This document shows, piece after piece, positions 22,757 through 34,743 of a stretch of 64,000 bases of DNA. Made by a program: the position numbers and the translations under genes. Where the stretch lies: the NCBI GenBank assembly GCA_013368375.1, contig JAACJP010000002.1:1674001-1738000 (forward strand). The letters run 5' to 3'. Within the stretch, counting starts at the first letter, position 1. Every line of letters begins with the position of its first letter. The stretch comes from Tricholomella constricta (lineage: Eukaryota > Basidiomycota > Agaricomycetes > Agaricales > Lyophyllaceae). The notes under the pieces were generated by a model. That model was not told where the DNA came from. It did no database searches and was given only the letters and a program-made list of their open reading frames with translations.

Positions 22757-24817
22757 ATGCTTGTAAACATCGTACCTCCAACAGCGGATGTCCACCTGTC
22801 GGCTGTAGTTTTTTCGGTGATTTTCGAGGACCTGGCGCCTGAACTCGCGAACCCTCCATTATGGACAAACTTGTTGCAAGTTCTGCGGCGTGATGAACTC
22901 GAAATTCCCGAGTCGATCCATGCTTTTGACAAAGCGGCGGGCATTATCTGTCTTTTGGAAGAGGTCACTTTCGACCTTTCAACCAAAGTCATTTCTTGTC
23001 AGTTTTTGGACGGTTCGACAGAGCAATGGCCGTTTGCGGGGACGCGGTGTGCAAAGGCGCTGGAGAGGATAGTGCTCGATGTCAACGAGTCGTCGCTTGA
23101 TATTGAACGGGAGCGGGAACAGGAGAAGCAGAGGGAAAGAGAAAAGGAGCGGAAACGTCTGGAGTCGATTTCACCTTCTTCGACCATCAAGGTCTCACGG
23201 CATAAAAAACAGAGGTCTCTGCTTATGACCTTGGTCGCGTGCGTACCGTTCTCTGGGCATATTTTCTGTGCTAAACGCTTCCTTCATAGGTCTATCATCC
23301 CGCTCTACTCCCCTTCATCCCACTCCCGACTTCCATCACCCCCACCTACTCCTGTCAGCGAAAGGAAACCGTCACCTTCAATATCTCCTCGTGCTCGGCG
23401 TAGAAGGGCGCGATCAGAATTGGTCGACGCTTTTCGCAGATACGCCTTAACAGAACTCTCTCGACGCTTTCCTAATGGTGGCTATTATTCCTGGATAATT
23501 CAGAGCATGCTTCGAAAAGCCATGGATAGCATGGAGCGCCTCATCAAGCAAGCTGGTGGTCTCAGTCCAGTTGACACGGATTCCGTCTTCCACTACTACC
23601 CGGAGGAGCCTGAGTTCTTCTCGATTACAGCCGCATCCCTTCCGCCAACGCCCTCCGTGTCTGACGATGATGGCGAAACATTCGACACGGATACAGATGG
23701 CAGTTCCATCCATACGCCTTCCTCTCCCCACTTCCAGACTTTCCGCCATGTCCCGCACCCATCAGGTTACTTCCCTAAACGACATAATTACGTCTCTGGG
23801 TCCCCTCGCCGCTTCCTTTCAGAAAGCAATCATGCTTTATATACACAGCAGGCACAGCTGACAAGTCGACTCCGTCGACTTTTGATCCTTGATAATACTC
23901 GCCAGGAACAGGAGGCGGAGGATCTCAAACACCATTTTAACGTGTTGGAGATCCGCAGCCGGCGGCGGGCATGGCTCAATAAGGCGTTGGCCGGGGGGAC
24001 ACGAAACGAGAACAGTGATATGGGCATGGCTATGCCATTCAGGAGCTCGCCACTCGCGCAGCGATCATGGACGAGTGAGGAGTACGAGTATGCGCCCGAC
24101 GAAGTGCTATCACCTCAGGAGTGGCCAGAGTACGACGAGTACGACCGAGTGGAACTGAAGATGAAGCGGACGAGGCGGTGCACGATCACCACAAGGCTTT
24201 TCCCCGTCAGCGAGGTTGTCGAGGGTGAGGACAATACCGAGGATGAGGATGAGGCGCTCGATGCCCGGGAACTACAGCTTCAATTCGATGGGTTTGAAGT
24301 CGACCTGGAGGGCGGTGTTCGGTGTGAGGAGGACGACCACGACGATGCAGAAGATGGGGCTGGCATGCGTGTTGCTTTCGAAATCGAGAGACCGCAAGTG
24401 CGTCCCCGGGTGCGCACCAGCAGCATGTATAAGCATCGCCTTCATGTACCACCCCCCGGCGGACTTGGACATGTCGCGCTTCCGCCTCAGCATCAGCTCA
24501 CTTCGTCTTCGCTCCTGTGCCAGCCGCTGACTGGGCCTCTGAACATGCCACATCCGGAAGTTGCGGACCTTTCGCAGCCTCCGATTTACACAGAAGTCGA
24601 TGTCAATCTCAACGTCGGGCAGCTGGATGTCACTGGCTATGGCGGATTCGGGAAGTATTCAGAGGAAGAGTTTACGCTTGCGATGGACCTCCCGATCAGT
24701 GTTCGTGTGCAGGACCGCGGCGTTCTAGCGAACAGGAGGCGCCTCAGCGTTGACTCTGACCATGCATGGTTCTCATCGAGGCTATCGGAACCACGAGGGA
24801 TCCTCCGATGTCGATGA
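22757..24817 (+). CDS. Unknown protein with an arginine/glutamate-rich segment and an acidic region
   Basis: This long gene has one in-frame 51-nt intron (23239-23289, GTGCGT...CTAAAC...CATAG) and codes for about 669 residues. I do not recognise a family. Visible features are an N-terminal globular part (LVNIVPPTADVHLSAVVF), a charged helix around residues 115-135 (EREREQEKQREREKER), and a Ser/Pro/Arg region. A middle stretch with ARRRRARSELVDAFRRYAL and YSWIIQSMLRKAMDSM is followed by a strongly acidic segment (EGEDNTEDEDEA) and a C-terminus ending GILRCR. No signal peptide or membrane segment is seen. The start ATG is the first in the frame. It shares a promoter region with NTH1. Confidence 0.7.
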   Translation: MLVNIVPPTADVHLSAVVFSVIFEDLAPELANPPLWTNLLQVLRRDELEIPESIHAFDKAAGIICLLEEVTFDLSTKVISCQFLDGSTEQWPFAGTRCAKALERIVLDVNESSLDIEREREQEKQREREKERKRLESISPSSTIKVSRHKKQRSLLMTLVACVPFSGHIFCAKRFLHRSIIPLYSPSSHSRLPSPPPTPVSERKPSPSISPRARRRRARSELVDAFRRYALTELSRRFPNGGYYSWIIQSMLRKAMDSMERLIKQAGGLSPVDTDSVFHYYPEEPEFFSITAASLPPTPSVSDDDGETFDTDTDGSSIHTPSSPHFQTFRHVPHPSGYFPKRHNYVSGSPRRFLSESNHALYTQQAQLTSRLRRLLILDNTRQEQEAEDLKHHFNVLEIRSRRRAWLNKALAGGTRNENSDMGMAMPFRSSPLAQRSWTSEEYEYAPDEVLSPQEWPEYDEYDRVELKMKRTRRCTITTRLFPVSEVVEGEDNTEDEDEALDARELQLQFDGFEVDLEGGVRCEEDDHDDAEDGAGMRVAFEIERPQVRPRVRTSSMYKHRLHVPPPGGLGHVALPPQHQLTSSSLLCQPLTGPLNMPHPEVADLSQPPIYTEVDVNLNVGQLDVTGYGGFGKYSEEEFTLAMDLPISVRVQDRGVLANRRRLSVDSDHAWFSSRLSEPRGILRCR

Positions 24818-26183
24818 TTCCCGACTGACCGCCGATTTCGACCATCTTCTATTTTTCTCCTCTCCGCATCTACAGGACTTACGCGTAACCATATAATTCA
24901 CACACGCCAACATATCCGATACCCATTGCAATCCACAATTCGCTTTCTTTCATCATCCGCCTTCTCGATCAACAACAATAGTATATATACCATGATCAAG
25001 GACATCACCACCAACCATCGTCACCTTACATTATATTAATCATCCTGCCACCAACCGTCCAACTCCGCATCCCATTCCTTGCACAAACGATCTTTTTATA
25101 CCCTTCGACTTGACTTTCCTGTATCCTATATCGCCGTCGCCAGCGTCACCCAAACACTCCCTCACCATCCACCTTGCTTTGCTTGCACCACATCCTTCGA
25201 TGATCAGCAGATATCTAGATCATTTTCGCTTATTTCCTTTTCACCATCTCCTGGGACCTCAGTCGCATTGCTCTGCTACTTACTTACTTATATTATTATC
25301 TACAGTGTCGCTTACTCTTTTCTTCGCCCATACCTCACACTACTTTATACCAGCAACAGTTAATTGGATTCAAAGTACAGACGAGTCCTATCTACCTCAC
25401 ATTCCTTTTACTTACAAAGACAGTCCCTTTGCGCCGGTTCAATTCAATCTGACGTGGATTGGGAAATGTGCGGCACGCGGCGTACCTTGGTTTAGAATTT
25501 CCGAGCAGCTGAGGTGCCGGAACTGACGCGGACGAGCCAGTATCAAGTATGCCAGTTCTCTGCCGGTGAAGCATCGACAATCAACAGTGCGCCACTCGAC
25601 ATCAATTTATAGTACCAGCTTTCAATTATTCCTACCCACACGCCAGCACCCTCCACGCCCATAATACGATCCCTGGCACGACCCAACATATCTCTAGTTT
25701 GTGTGTGCGCTTGCTGGATTGTAGTCGCCAATTATGTGACGTACTACGTGAAAACGCCCCTCACCGTCTCTGCAAACCCACTAGTCCGACATAAAATAAT
25801 CTGACTAGATCAACAGCAAATGGGAAGCTGCATGGAGTATCTATTGATGGCGAATGACTCCATCTTGCGAGATATTCTGGCGCCTCCATTTCCTGGTGAA
25901 TTATTAATCAATGCGTCATCTTCAGAAGAAAAACAGTATATCGACAGCACAGGTAACAAATGACTCGATGTAAATAAAGAACGTTCGCAGTAGAAAATAA
26001 ATGTCTGTCCGGGGTCTGGACGAGTGCACTTCAGCGGCGGCGAATTTGTCAAGCGACGAAAGTAAGTGGCAGTCCCAACTGAAAATTCTCCACTGGGCTT
26101 GTAATTTGAGCCGCGCATCTCGTTCTGCCTTCAGCTCTGCTTCTGTCGTGCGCGAGGACTCTGCTCTCGTTGCGTTTCGAGCT
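24818..26183. other. Intergenic region, no gene seen
   Basis: The 3' untranslated region of the preceding gene probably occupies the first part. The frames at 25079-25526 are rich in Tyr, Leu and Ser with no family pattern, and lie in AT-rich, pyrimidine-biased sequence. I see no RNA gene. Confidence 0.5.
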
Positions 26184-26425
26184 CTAATCCTGGCCCGATA
26201 CGCTGTCGCGCTCTGTTTCCGCCCTCATACGCTCTAATACCGCCTCCACACGCTTCGTTTCCTCCCTTATATGCTCTGTTTCCGCCTCTATACCCTTTAT
26301 TTCCGCCTCTATACGCTCTGTTTCCTCTCTCAAACGCACTGCCGCCCTCATACGATCTGTTTTCGCTGTTATAAGCTCTGTTTCCCCCTTGATACACTCT
26401 GTTTACTCACCTATACGCTCCATCT
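26184..26425. repeat. 21-bp minisatellite encoding heptads of a coiled coil
   Basis: About ten degenerate 21-bp units (GCTCTGTTTCCGCCTCTATAC type) span the region. On the minus strand, in frame with the gene at 26403-27381, each unit codes for one heptad such as AETERIE, REETERI or AETEHIR. This is a classic coiled-coil pattern created by tandem duplication. Codons run open for 72 residues between the stop at 26405-26403 and the next stop at 26186-26184. Confidence 0.7.
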
Positions 26426-27381
26426 CGACCCTCCTTTCCACCTATGTGACATTGTAAATTAGTATTGGCAAAAAGCGACTTTGCGTTAAAACGTACGACA
26501 GGTGACTTGAAAAATTCAAAGACGAAGTTCCAGTGGGCGGCTTTGGAACGGTTATCGATTGGAATATCCACCCATTTGACAGAAATCTTCCCACTGCGCG
26601 TCTGTGTGCTCTGTGCCTCATTGTCCCTTGTGCGTTCCTTGGTATAGACCTGCTTAGTGCAATACGTTGCGTCGACCAAGTTTTCGAGTATGGCCATGAG
26701 AGTGTCGGCCCACCAATAACACTGATGCTCGAGCAACGAGTAATGTTCGTCCTCCCCGTGAGCGACAGAAGCGGCAATTGCAAGGTCCGAGAGTGATGGA
26801 ACATGGTCGTCGTCCGTGAACGTCATGGTGTACACCAGGTCTTTCGGGACCCAGCCTGGGATCTCCCTGACGAGGTCTATGGCAAGGTGAATGTGTTTAC
26901 AATAGCTATCACTGCTGGCTTCAGACACAGCATCTGCCGAAGCCTGCGGATCGGACTTATGCTGGCGCCACTTCTGTTCGCGCCTCTCCTGCTGGCGCCG
27001 CTCCTTTTCACGCCACTTCTGGTCCATCAGCTTGGAATTTCCGGTGTAGCGTTCCAGCCGCAGATATCGCACTTGTGGCGGGTCGACAGTGGTGCGGTTG
27101 TGAATTTCGGCTACGATGTGTTCACGCGGGAAGCCAGAGGAAGCCTTGACGAAGTACAGTTTGCGAACGAAAGCGCCCGACATTAGCTCTCCGAATTCGC
27201 GTTCGTTGAGATGCATATGGGCGTGCCATAGCGCGACTTCAAGGGAGTATCTGGGGAAAAGATATTCGGCGACGAGTGAAGTTTCGGTTTTGGGGAGGGG
27301 AGGTGGCGATAGCATGGCATAGAAGAATTTGTGGATGGAGACGATGCAGCGGACTACGGAGTATGGGATTTCAAGACGCAT
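26403..27381 (-). CDS. Unknown protein, apparently truncated before its coiled coil
   Basis: The start ATG is at 27381 (MRLEIPYSVVRC). A single large exon codes for segments such as LVAEYLFPRYSLEVALWHAH, a charged KWREKERRQQERREQKWR helix, HVPSLSDLAIAASVAHGED, YSLLEHQCYWWADTLM and WNFVFEFFKSPVV. A good 58-nt intron (GTACGT...ACTAAT...CACATAG) then joins FEFFKSPV to VERRVEMERIGE, which ends at TAA (26405-26403). The frame beyond the stop still encodes coiled-coil heptads, so GAA to TAA is a likely nonsense change. The function is not known to me; the core has the look of a lineage-specific basidiomycete family. Confidence 0.55.
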
Positions 27382-29177
27382 TGGAGCGGATTACAAGGAG
27401 AGACAACAACTGGGAACTTACCACATCGTGAATTTATAGTTGACAAGAATGCGGTCGTGTTAAGGCTATACTTCGAATTGAAAACGAGGTCGCGATCAGC
27501 CTCGTGGTAGCCTCATGGACACCTTATTAGTGTGGTCAGAAAAGGGACAGGAAATGTAAGAAAGTGCCATTGCGCACAGAAAGGAGGGACGACTGATGGG
27601 ACTACAATCCATCTTGCGCTCATTGATCGATCGATTGACCATCCTCTCCTGTTCACGCTTGCAGCTCAAATATACTTTCTGCGCGTTGCCCAGGCTGTGC
27701 AGGATATATGAGCCAATGGTAACCCGACCGGATGGGGATGTGATGGTGGTAAGGAAAGGGTAATATGAAAGAAACGTGGTGAGCAAAACAGGAATCTCTG
27801 AGTATTGAAGCTTGAAGGTGAGTTGAACGATTTCATTGCCAGCAAAATGGGCTGTGTTGCTGCGTGAGGCATGTGTCGAGCAACGTTCAAGGTGGCGTGC
27901 CAGCCAGGTGAAACCGCGCGCTTGGCGACCCTGACGATGACAGCGGTGCGGAAGGCGATGTTCGACGGTGGCGTAAGTACTACAAGCATGGTCAGTGAGC
28001 AAAAACTTCGTGGGCTACTTGAGGCAAAAAGTTGGGACATCTGCACCAGTGACGCGCTCGACGGGCGCATCGAGGTAATCTTTCAATCATCTGTGTGCAA
28101 GTCTCCAAGTTGCCCACGCCAAAAGCCAAAAGCCACCCTGGAAGCCACCCTCCATATTGATCAACCTACATAAGTCAACAGCCAGCTTACACCCTGTAAA
28201 CGCACGCGCTGAGACACATTGACACCGGTCGGTCTTTTCAACTGATTTATTTGATGGTGTTGACGTGGAGAGGGCGGATCGAGAATAGGTCAGCCCTGAT
28301 GCCCTTCTTCGCTCGGCATCGTGGCCCCTATGCTGTGTGATTGACGACCTTGGAGTTTGCAACGAGGACGTCGCTGCTTTTGCGTCTGACCCTGGCCTTA
28401 CCGATAAAGGAAGAGGTGATCAGCCATTGCCTCGACGGATATGGAGGACGTCATGCCAGAAGACGACAGAATTTAAGTTGCAGAAGTAGCCTGTATTTAA
28501 TTTGCAAGACTCGGTGAGCGCGTTAACTCACTTGGCATGGCACTTTCAGTAGACCCTTGCAGTCTTCGGCGCTTGGGATGACGAGCTCAAGGCCTGCCAC
28601 CGATACGTACCATGCCGTGTAGGCCTGCGTATACTGTATGCCAACACCAGCGCCACGCCACATCATTTGGCCCATGGAATACAATAGGAAATGTTACGTT
28701 CCTGACATACTTTGGGTCCGAGTCTGATCAATTGCCTGCATGATACTAAAGTTTGGAGGTCATGAACACATCTACTATTACAAACAACAATTTGAATGGT
28801 TTGGAAGAATGAAAAATGCACACCGGGCGACCTCCTCCTCGCGATGAATATTTCCCGTATTCGCCTCCATGACTAGTTGAGGGCGCCGCAACTTGTTATC
28901 AGCATCAACGTTGGCAGAACTCTGTGTGGGGCTGAGCTTCAAGTGACGCACTATGTGTTTATTGTTCGCTTCGGAGTCCGCTGGTGCGCCGCAGTAGTTA
29001 CTCAGAGTTACTCCACAGTAGTGTGTACTTTTAAGGCCTTTCCAGGTTTCCTTTAGCGGCCTCGAGGCCATATCATAGTGCACGTGACGAGTCACGCCAA
29101 TCTGCCTCGAATTGTTGTCAGTGACGGCGCAGTGCTTGCCTTTTCCCATTCCAGTTTTCTCTTCTCTTTTACTCGCA
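27382..29177. other. Intergenic region, at most a doubtful small gene
   Basis: A minus-strand frame at 27496-28002 (168 codons, with LLTTFLSYYPFLTTITSPSG and GSYILHSLGNAQKVYL) and an overlapping plus frame at 27871-28173 are the only candidates. Neither shows a domain, clear splice structure or codon signal. I do not call a gene. The rest (28200-29170) shows only short shadow frames. The promoter of the next gene should lie in its last few hundred bases. Confidence 0.4.
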
Positions 29178-32100
29178 ATGTCAAATCGCGCCAGAAAAGG
29201 GAAGTCCAAAACAAATAGACCGGGCGTCAATGGCGCCCAGGCTGCGTCAAGTTCCAGCTCCAATGGTGGTCCAGCAGCCAGCTCGTCGCGTGAAACAATG
29301 GCCGAAGCTATTCATCAAAGAGCCGAGAAGCGCAAAGCTCATGCTGCTGAAATAGCCGCACAGTTAGAAGCTCAGAAGAACACGGTTTGTTCAACTTGTC
29401 TGAATCCACGACCCATGTCCTTACCTGATTTAGGGCAACGACTTGTTTAAAGCGGGAGACTTTTTTGAGGCTATTGAGGTCTATCAGGATGCAATTGATA
29501 CGTTTGGTGAAAAGCCGGTGCTGTTCTCCAACCTTGCTGCTGCGTACTTAAAAGTTGAAGAGTGAGTTCTTATTACTTTGTGATCTTTATAAGCTCTGAT
29601 TTTCAAAACCCAGTTATGAGCAAGCGGAGGATGCAGCGACATCGGCTTTGATGTATGATCCGCGTATGATAAAGGCTCGCTACCGTCGTGGATTGGCGCG
29701 CAGAGGGATGCATAATCTGGGAGCAGCTATTGCAGGTACGCTTGAGCGCAGTGATAAGGTTTATGGGCACATGCAGACTATCATAACAGACTTTAGATCC
29801 GTGCTTGAGCAGGATCCCAGTCGCACAGAGGCCCGCGAACAACTGAGAACCACCGAAGACCTTTATGCAGTGCTCGGAGGTCACCACGATGACGGCTACG
29901 AAAGTTCAGACAACGATTGGCCTCATTGCGATGATACCCCAGCCGAGGAATCCGAAGTTGATTCAGATTCGAGCGACTGTCTTCATATCGGTAATGGTTT
30001 CCCTTGTCGATTCTACAATCACGAAGGTTGTTTGAGAAAGGACTATTGTCGCTTTTCCCATGCACCCGATGAGAAGAGTATTCGAGACATGCTGTCAGTT
30101 CCTTTCATTGGACTCTGTTTGCTGTTCTGATAAAGAATCTTTCAGAGGCAAAAATGTTTGCATTGCCTTCCTCCTCGGCATTTGCAAGTTTGGCACGGCA
30201 AAATGCGTCTACTCTCATAACAAGGATTGTTTACCTCCTGGTTGGTGGGATAGCGAAACCACGGTCGCGGAGCTGAAGGCTATACTGGCTCCTGTGGATT
30301 CTGGTCGTCTCGACAAGGACATGATAGACGATATCATTGCCTGTGGCGCAGACGTAATTGATTTTGAGGATGATGCACATACTGGATATTCACAAGCGAT
30401 GGATGAACGGATAGGAACAGGACTTCCGATCGCAGAGTTTTCAGGCGAGCATTTTGTCTTATTGATGGTTCTGGACGGCGATCCAGTCGAGGATTACAAG
30501 AAACCGACGCTTACAGCTCTCAGTAACAAGATACCGATTAAAAAGGCTGTCTCGTCGGAGGAAGCATTGACGCATCTTGATTCACCTCACCTCGCTGGTG
30601 TTTTCGTTGCAGACGCCGCTCTTACGGAGCGGAAACACTCGCAGGTGCTGTCCAAACTTGTCCAGTTTACCAAGGCCGGAGGATCTGTCGTTATAGGAGG
30701 GTCTTTCAGCTCCTGGGTCACTCCACCAGCCATGGCTCCGTTCTTTGCGAATAATTGGGGCATCAAATGGAAGAGCGGATCCTATCACCGGGCAATGTTT
30801 TCCCTCAACGCATCCCATGATGTCGCAAAGTCGAATCCGGACTTGCCTTCTTCTTACAGTATGAAGGCTCTTCACATCATAGGCGTTGCGCCTGGTACTG
30901 TTGTCTACCGCGAACAGGGGGCCAATCCTACGGAATCCCCTGCCGTTCGAGTACGTTGTGGGAAAGGACATTTGGGCTACATTGGTGATGTAAATTGGGA
31001 AGAAGGCTCCATCGCAGTTCTTATTGCCATGCTTCATCTGCCCCGATCTTCGCCAGCGACGACTTCAAGTAGTGCGAAGGCGAAGTCAGATGCCAAGGTG
31101 ACGAGCTCTGCCCCGGCCGTCGAAGTCAACGAGGCTGGCCCAAGTCGGCTGCCCACTTCAACACAGAAACAAGGGTCTGCGCCCTCCCAGAGTTCATCTG
31201 CTCAGCCCTTCATTCTGCTTTTGGCTTTGGACGGCGACATCGTAGAGGGCTATAAACTTCCGACCATTGCCGCTATCAAAGCCAAGTCGTCGGTGAAGAC
31301 TGCCTGTTCTGCCAAGGAAGCGTTGACGCACCTGGTCGCTCCTGGCCTGGCCGGTGTTTTCGTCGTTGACGCTGGGATAACAAATCGCCAGCACTCCGAG
31401 GTTGTCACGAAGCTCGTCGCGTATGCAAAAGCCGGCGGCAGTGTCCTCATTGGCGGTGCTTTCAGCACATTTGTCAGACCTAAAGACATGGACACGTTCT
31501 TCGAGAAATCCTGGGGTGTCAGTTGGAAGCCAGGCTCTTACCACCGCACAACGTTCGTCCTCAACCCTGGCCATGAATTGGCGAAGGCAAATCCGTCGCT
31601 GCCGACTTCCTATAGCATGAAGGCGCTCCATGTCAAAAATGTCACGCCCGATTCTATGATTTATCACCCCACTGCGGGGTCTCGCCTCGAGAGCCTTGTA
31701 TTTGCCCCAAAACCAGTGCCTACCCTAGCCGAATCCCCAGCAGTCCAGGCCCGCATTGGGGAGGGATATTTGAATTATATCGGAGACGTGAATTGGGAGA
31801 TTGAATCAACGAAGCTCGTACTTGCGATGCTTAGATTATTGCATCCTCCAGCGCCATCGCCACCACAGGCTGCTTCGTCGACCAGTAGTCCCGTACCCAC
31901 TTCTTCGAAGAAACCGAACCAAGCATCTCCCACAGCAGCTTCTGGATCAATGTCGACATCGAATTCCGTACCCGCTGATGCAGCGAAGTCGAAGCAGGCG
32001 ACAGCCTCGTCGACCCCTTCGAAGCGATTCGTGATGCTATTGTCTCTGGAAAACGAAGATTTCTTTGCGACTACCCACGCACACTGCCTCTCCGCGCTTC

Positions 32101-33401
32101 GCGACAAGTTGGAAACGAAGCAAGCTCTAACCGCCGCTTCTGCGCTCTCAATGCTCAATTCAGCCGGTCTGGCGGGTGTCTTCGTGACAGACGCAGGGAT
32201 TGTCCAGTCCGAGAACGCACACGTCTTGTCACGGCTGGTCGAATACGTAAAATCCGGCGGTTCTGTCGTTGTCGGTGGCTTTTTCAGCACTTTCGTCAAT
32301 GGTCTCCAGATGAACGCGTTTTTCAAGAACTCCTGGGGCCTGACCTGGAAGGGGGGTTCGTATCATCGCACAACCTTCTCCCTCAACGCGTCGCACGAGC
32401 TTGTGGCGAAGAACCCGGCGGTGTTAGCGGCATCGTATAGCATGAAGGCCCTGCACCTCGGTGGAATTAGCCCTACCGATGCTGTGTATCTCCCTTCCGA
32501 CAATGCACGGCTGCAGTCGAGAGTCTTCAACGCGGTCCCCATTACTGATCACTCCGAGTCGCCTGTCGTCCAGAGACGTATTGGGGACGGCCATTTTGGC
32601 TATATTGGCGATGTCAATGCCGAGAAGGATACAACGAATGTATTGCTGGCCATGCTTGGCTTATTAGGACCTCCTCAGGATGTGCCTATTGGAGTATCCG
32701 AACAAGTCCCCGCCCCGCGAGTCGATGTACCAGAACAGAACACGATTACAAAATTGCCAACTGGACCAACCTCTCGGCCATTCATGATGGTCCTCTCATT
32801 TGGAAACGAGAAATTCTTCGCTGGCGTACAAGGCGACCTCCTCGATCTTCTTCGGAGCAAGCTTGAGGTGCTGCATGGCCTCTCAAATGAACGTGTCATC
32901 GAGCTCATAGGGTCACCAGACCTCATCGGCATCCTGGTCACCGAGGCCGCTGTCGCCGACGACGCCAACGCCTACCTATTGGGCAAACTCGTGGCGTTTG
33001 CCAAAGCTGGCGGGACAGTCGTGATGGGCGGCGCGTTCGGGGCTAACATCAGATTCGACAAGATGGGTCCATTCTTCCAGGACTCCTGGGGCGTGCCTTG
33101 GCGGGGCGGAGACTATACGAGTGTGGAAATCATTGTCAATGGTGCGCACCAGCTCGTGAAGAAGAACCCGACGTTGCCTTCGCCGTTCTATATGAAGGGC
33201 CTCCATGTTAGCGGAATCACGCCGGAGACGGCGGTTTACCTCGCAGTGAGGGATCCGCAGCCGTCTACCCCGGCGAAGAAAGTCACGCAGGCGCCTGTCG
33301 CTCTCGCCCCTGTTGAAAAGGGGTACCTTGGTTACATTGGCGACGTTGGGCTGCAGGAGGAGCACTCGAAGATTGTGCTCGCTATGTTTGGATTGCTCTG
33401 A
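29178..33401 (+). CDS. TPR / two CCCH zinc fingers / four-repeat unnamed domain protein
   Basis: Four exons (29178-29384, 29434-29561, 29614-30093, 30146-33401) encode about 1356 residues. Residues 70-140 form tetratricopeptide repeats (GNDLFKAGDFFEAIEVYQDA, SALMYDPRMIKARYRRGLA). Residues about 240-260 are a CCCH finger (C-x7-C-x5-C-x3-H), and residues 275-295 a second one (C-x7-C-x6-C-x3-H); such pairs usually bind RNA. Then come four copies of a roughly 200-residue domain at about 373-570, 625-838, 898-1111 and 1148-1356, joined by Ser/Pro/Ala linkers. Each repeat has a hydrophobic first strand (FVLLMVLDGD), AGVFVADA, AGGSVVIGG, WGIKWKSGSYHR, SYSMKALH and GYIGDVN. The fold hints at a Rossmann-like or amidotransferase-like unit, but no catalytic triad is evident. 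No named homologue was recognised. The ATG at 29178 is the first ATG in frame. Confidence 0.8.
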
Positions 33402-33626
33402 TTAGTTGCCGTTAATGGTACGCTTCTTTCTATGATTCCATTTAATACTACATTGACGACGTCGCCGGTGCTATTGCAGCATACTTATAATGCTTCGTTA
33501 TTAATGCTGGATTTGGGCGTCTATTTGTCTGACGAGTGCGTGCTTGGAGTGACCGGGGCTGAGTAGCGCGATTCAGGCTACTTCATGTAGTCGTTGGTAT
33601 GGGGTTTATCCTCGTGCCGGTGCCTT

Positions 33627-34743
33627 TCAGCCGCCGATAATTTTCTTTACAATACGCCGTTTCTTGAGAGGCTGGCCAGTGTCCGTCTCACCCATACCCT
33701 AAAATGAAATTAATTATAACTTTGACGAGAATGTATAGGCCGGATGAACGAACCTCCACCGGCTGTTCGACTTGCAGCGAGTCGTCTGCATCGTGGGTGA
33801 ATCTTGCCTGCTTGGCTTGCTTTGCGAGAGCGCTGAGCTTTACTTTCAATACATGTTTCTAGAATCGTGATCAGTGCTTGACAAATTTTGAGTATGGTTT
33901 TATTGCTTGCCTCTTTATCTCTGGCCTCGAGTGAAACCCGCAATTTCTGAGTTTCTTCAACTTTTTTGTCATGAGCCCTTCGATATTTCAGCACCGTCTG
34001 GTTCAACCTCAGCCTCTCGTCTCTCTCGTGCACTACGTGATTCTTCGCCTCCTCTGCCAGTGCAACTGCAACCTTATAATTCTCTTCCATTTCATTCAGT
34101 TTGTTTTCAAGGTGAAGGACTTGAGCCTGTGTGGACACAGTTTCGGCTAGCTTTGCTTTCAGGGATTCGGTCTCTTCCAGTAAGGAGGCGTTCTTGGCCC
34201 TCTCGCTCTCCAGGTCGGACAAGAGAGGATACAACCGATCTTCGAGCCTCCTCGCAGCATCCAATAAATCTCTCTATTTTATGACCACGTTAGCTACTTT
34301 CACGTAGAAGTAGTAGAAATTTGATTCGAACTCGGAAAAACTCACCGAAGCTCGCCCATCTGCGGCGACCTTTGCCTCCTCCCGGATCTTCCTGCCAGCT
34401 CGCCGAAGGCTGATCGCAGGCGTTTCCGCACTGATCATGTCCAATCCCTCTGCCACAGTGAGTGGCTTTTTTCCTGCCGTGGATTCTGCGAACGTCAGAA
34501 AGATGCGATGTGGTTCCTGGTCGGCCTTGGGATGGCGGCAAACGGGGCAATTGCGCTGCTGACTCGTTCTTTCCAAGCATTTCTCGCAGAAGCCATGGCC
34601 TGGTCCATTTGTTTAGCTATAAACACGTTCGAAAACGCGTGAATGAGGTCGAGTAAGTACTCACCGCAGTCTGTGAGAAAGCGGAAGAAGTCGATTGTGA
34701 AGGCATCTTGACAGATGTAGCACAGGATCTGAGGGTTCGACAT
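33627..34743 (-). CDS. RING-finger coiled-coil protein, probable E3 ligase
   Basis: The start ATG at 34743 gives MSNPQILCYICQDAF. A 65-nt intron splits the RING domain (C-x2-C, then DCGHGFCEKCLE and NCPVCRHP), a zinc-binding module typical of ubiquitin or SUMO ligases. After a second intron a long coiled coil follows (RRLEDRLYPLLSDLESERAK, EETESLKAKLAETV). Two further introns lead to a basic C-terminus PLKKRRIVKKIIGG, a likely nuclear signal. One of these (33859-33910) uses a GC donor (GCAAGC...TTCTAG); it is needed to connect LEARDKE to KHVLKVKLSALAK. The gene is divergent from RPA34 with 261 bp between starts. Substrates are unknown. Confidence 0.8.

Noticed and set aside
25079..25526. Overlapping frames of 94 and 138 codons
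   Set aside because: Pyrimidine-rich sequence gives long frames by chance; no motif, no splice structure.
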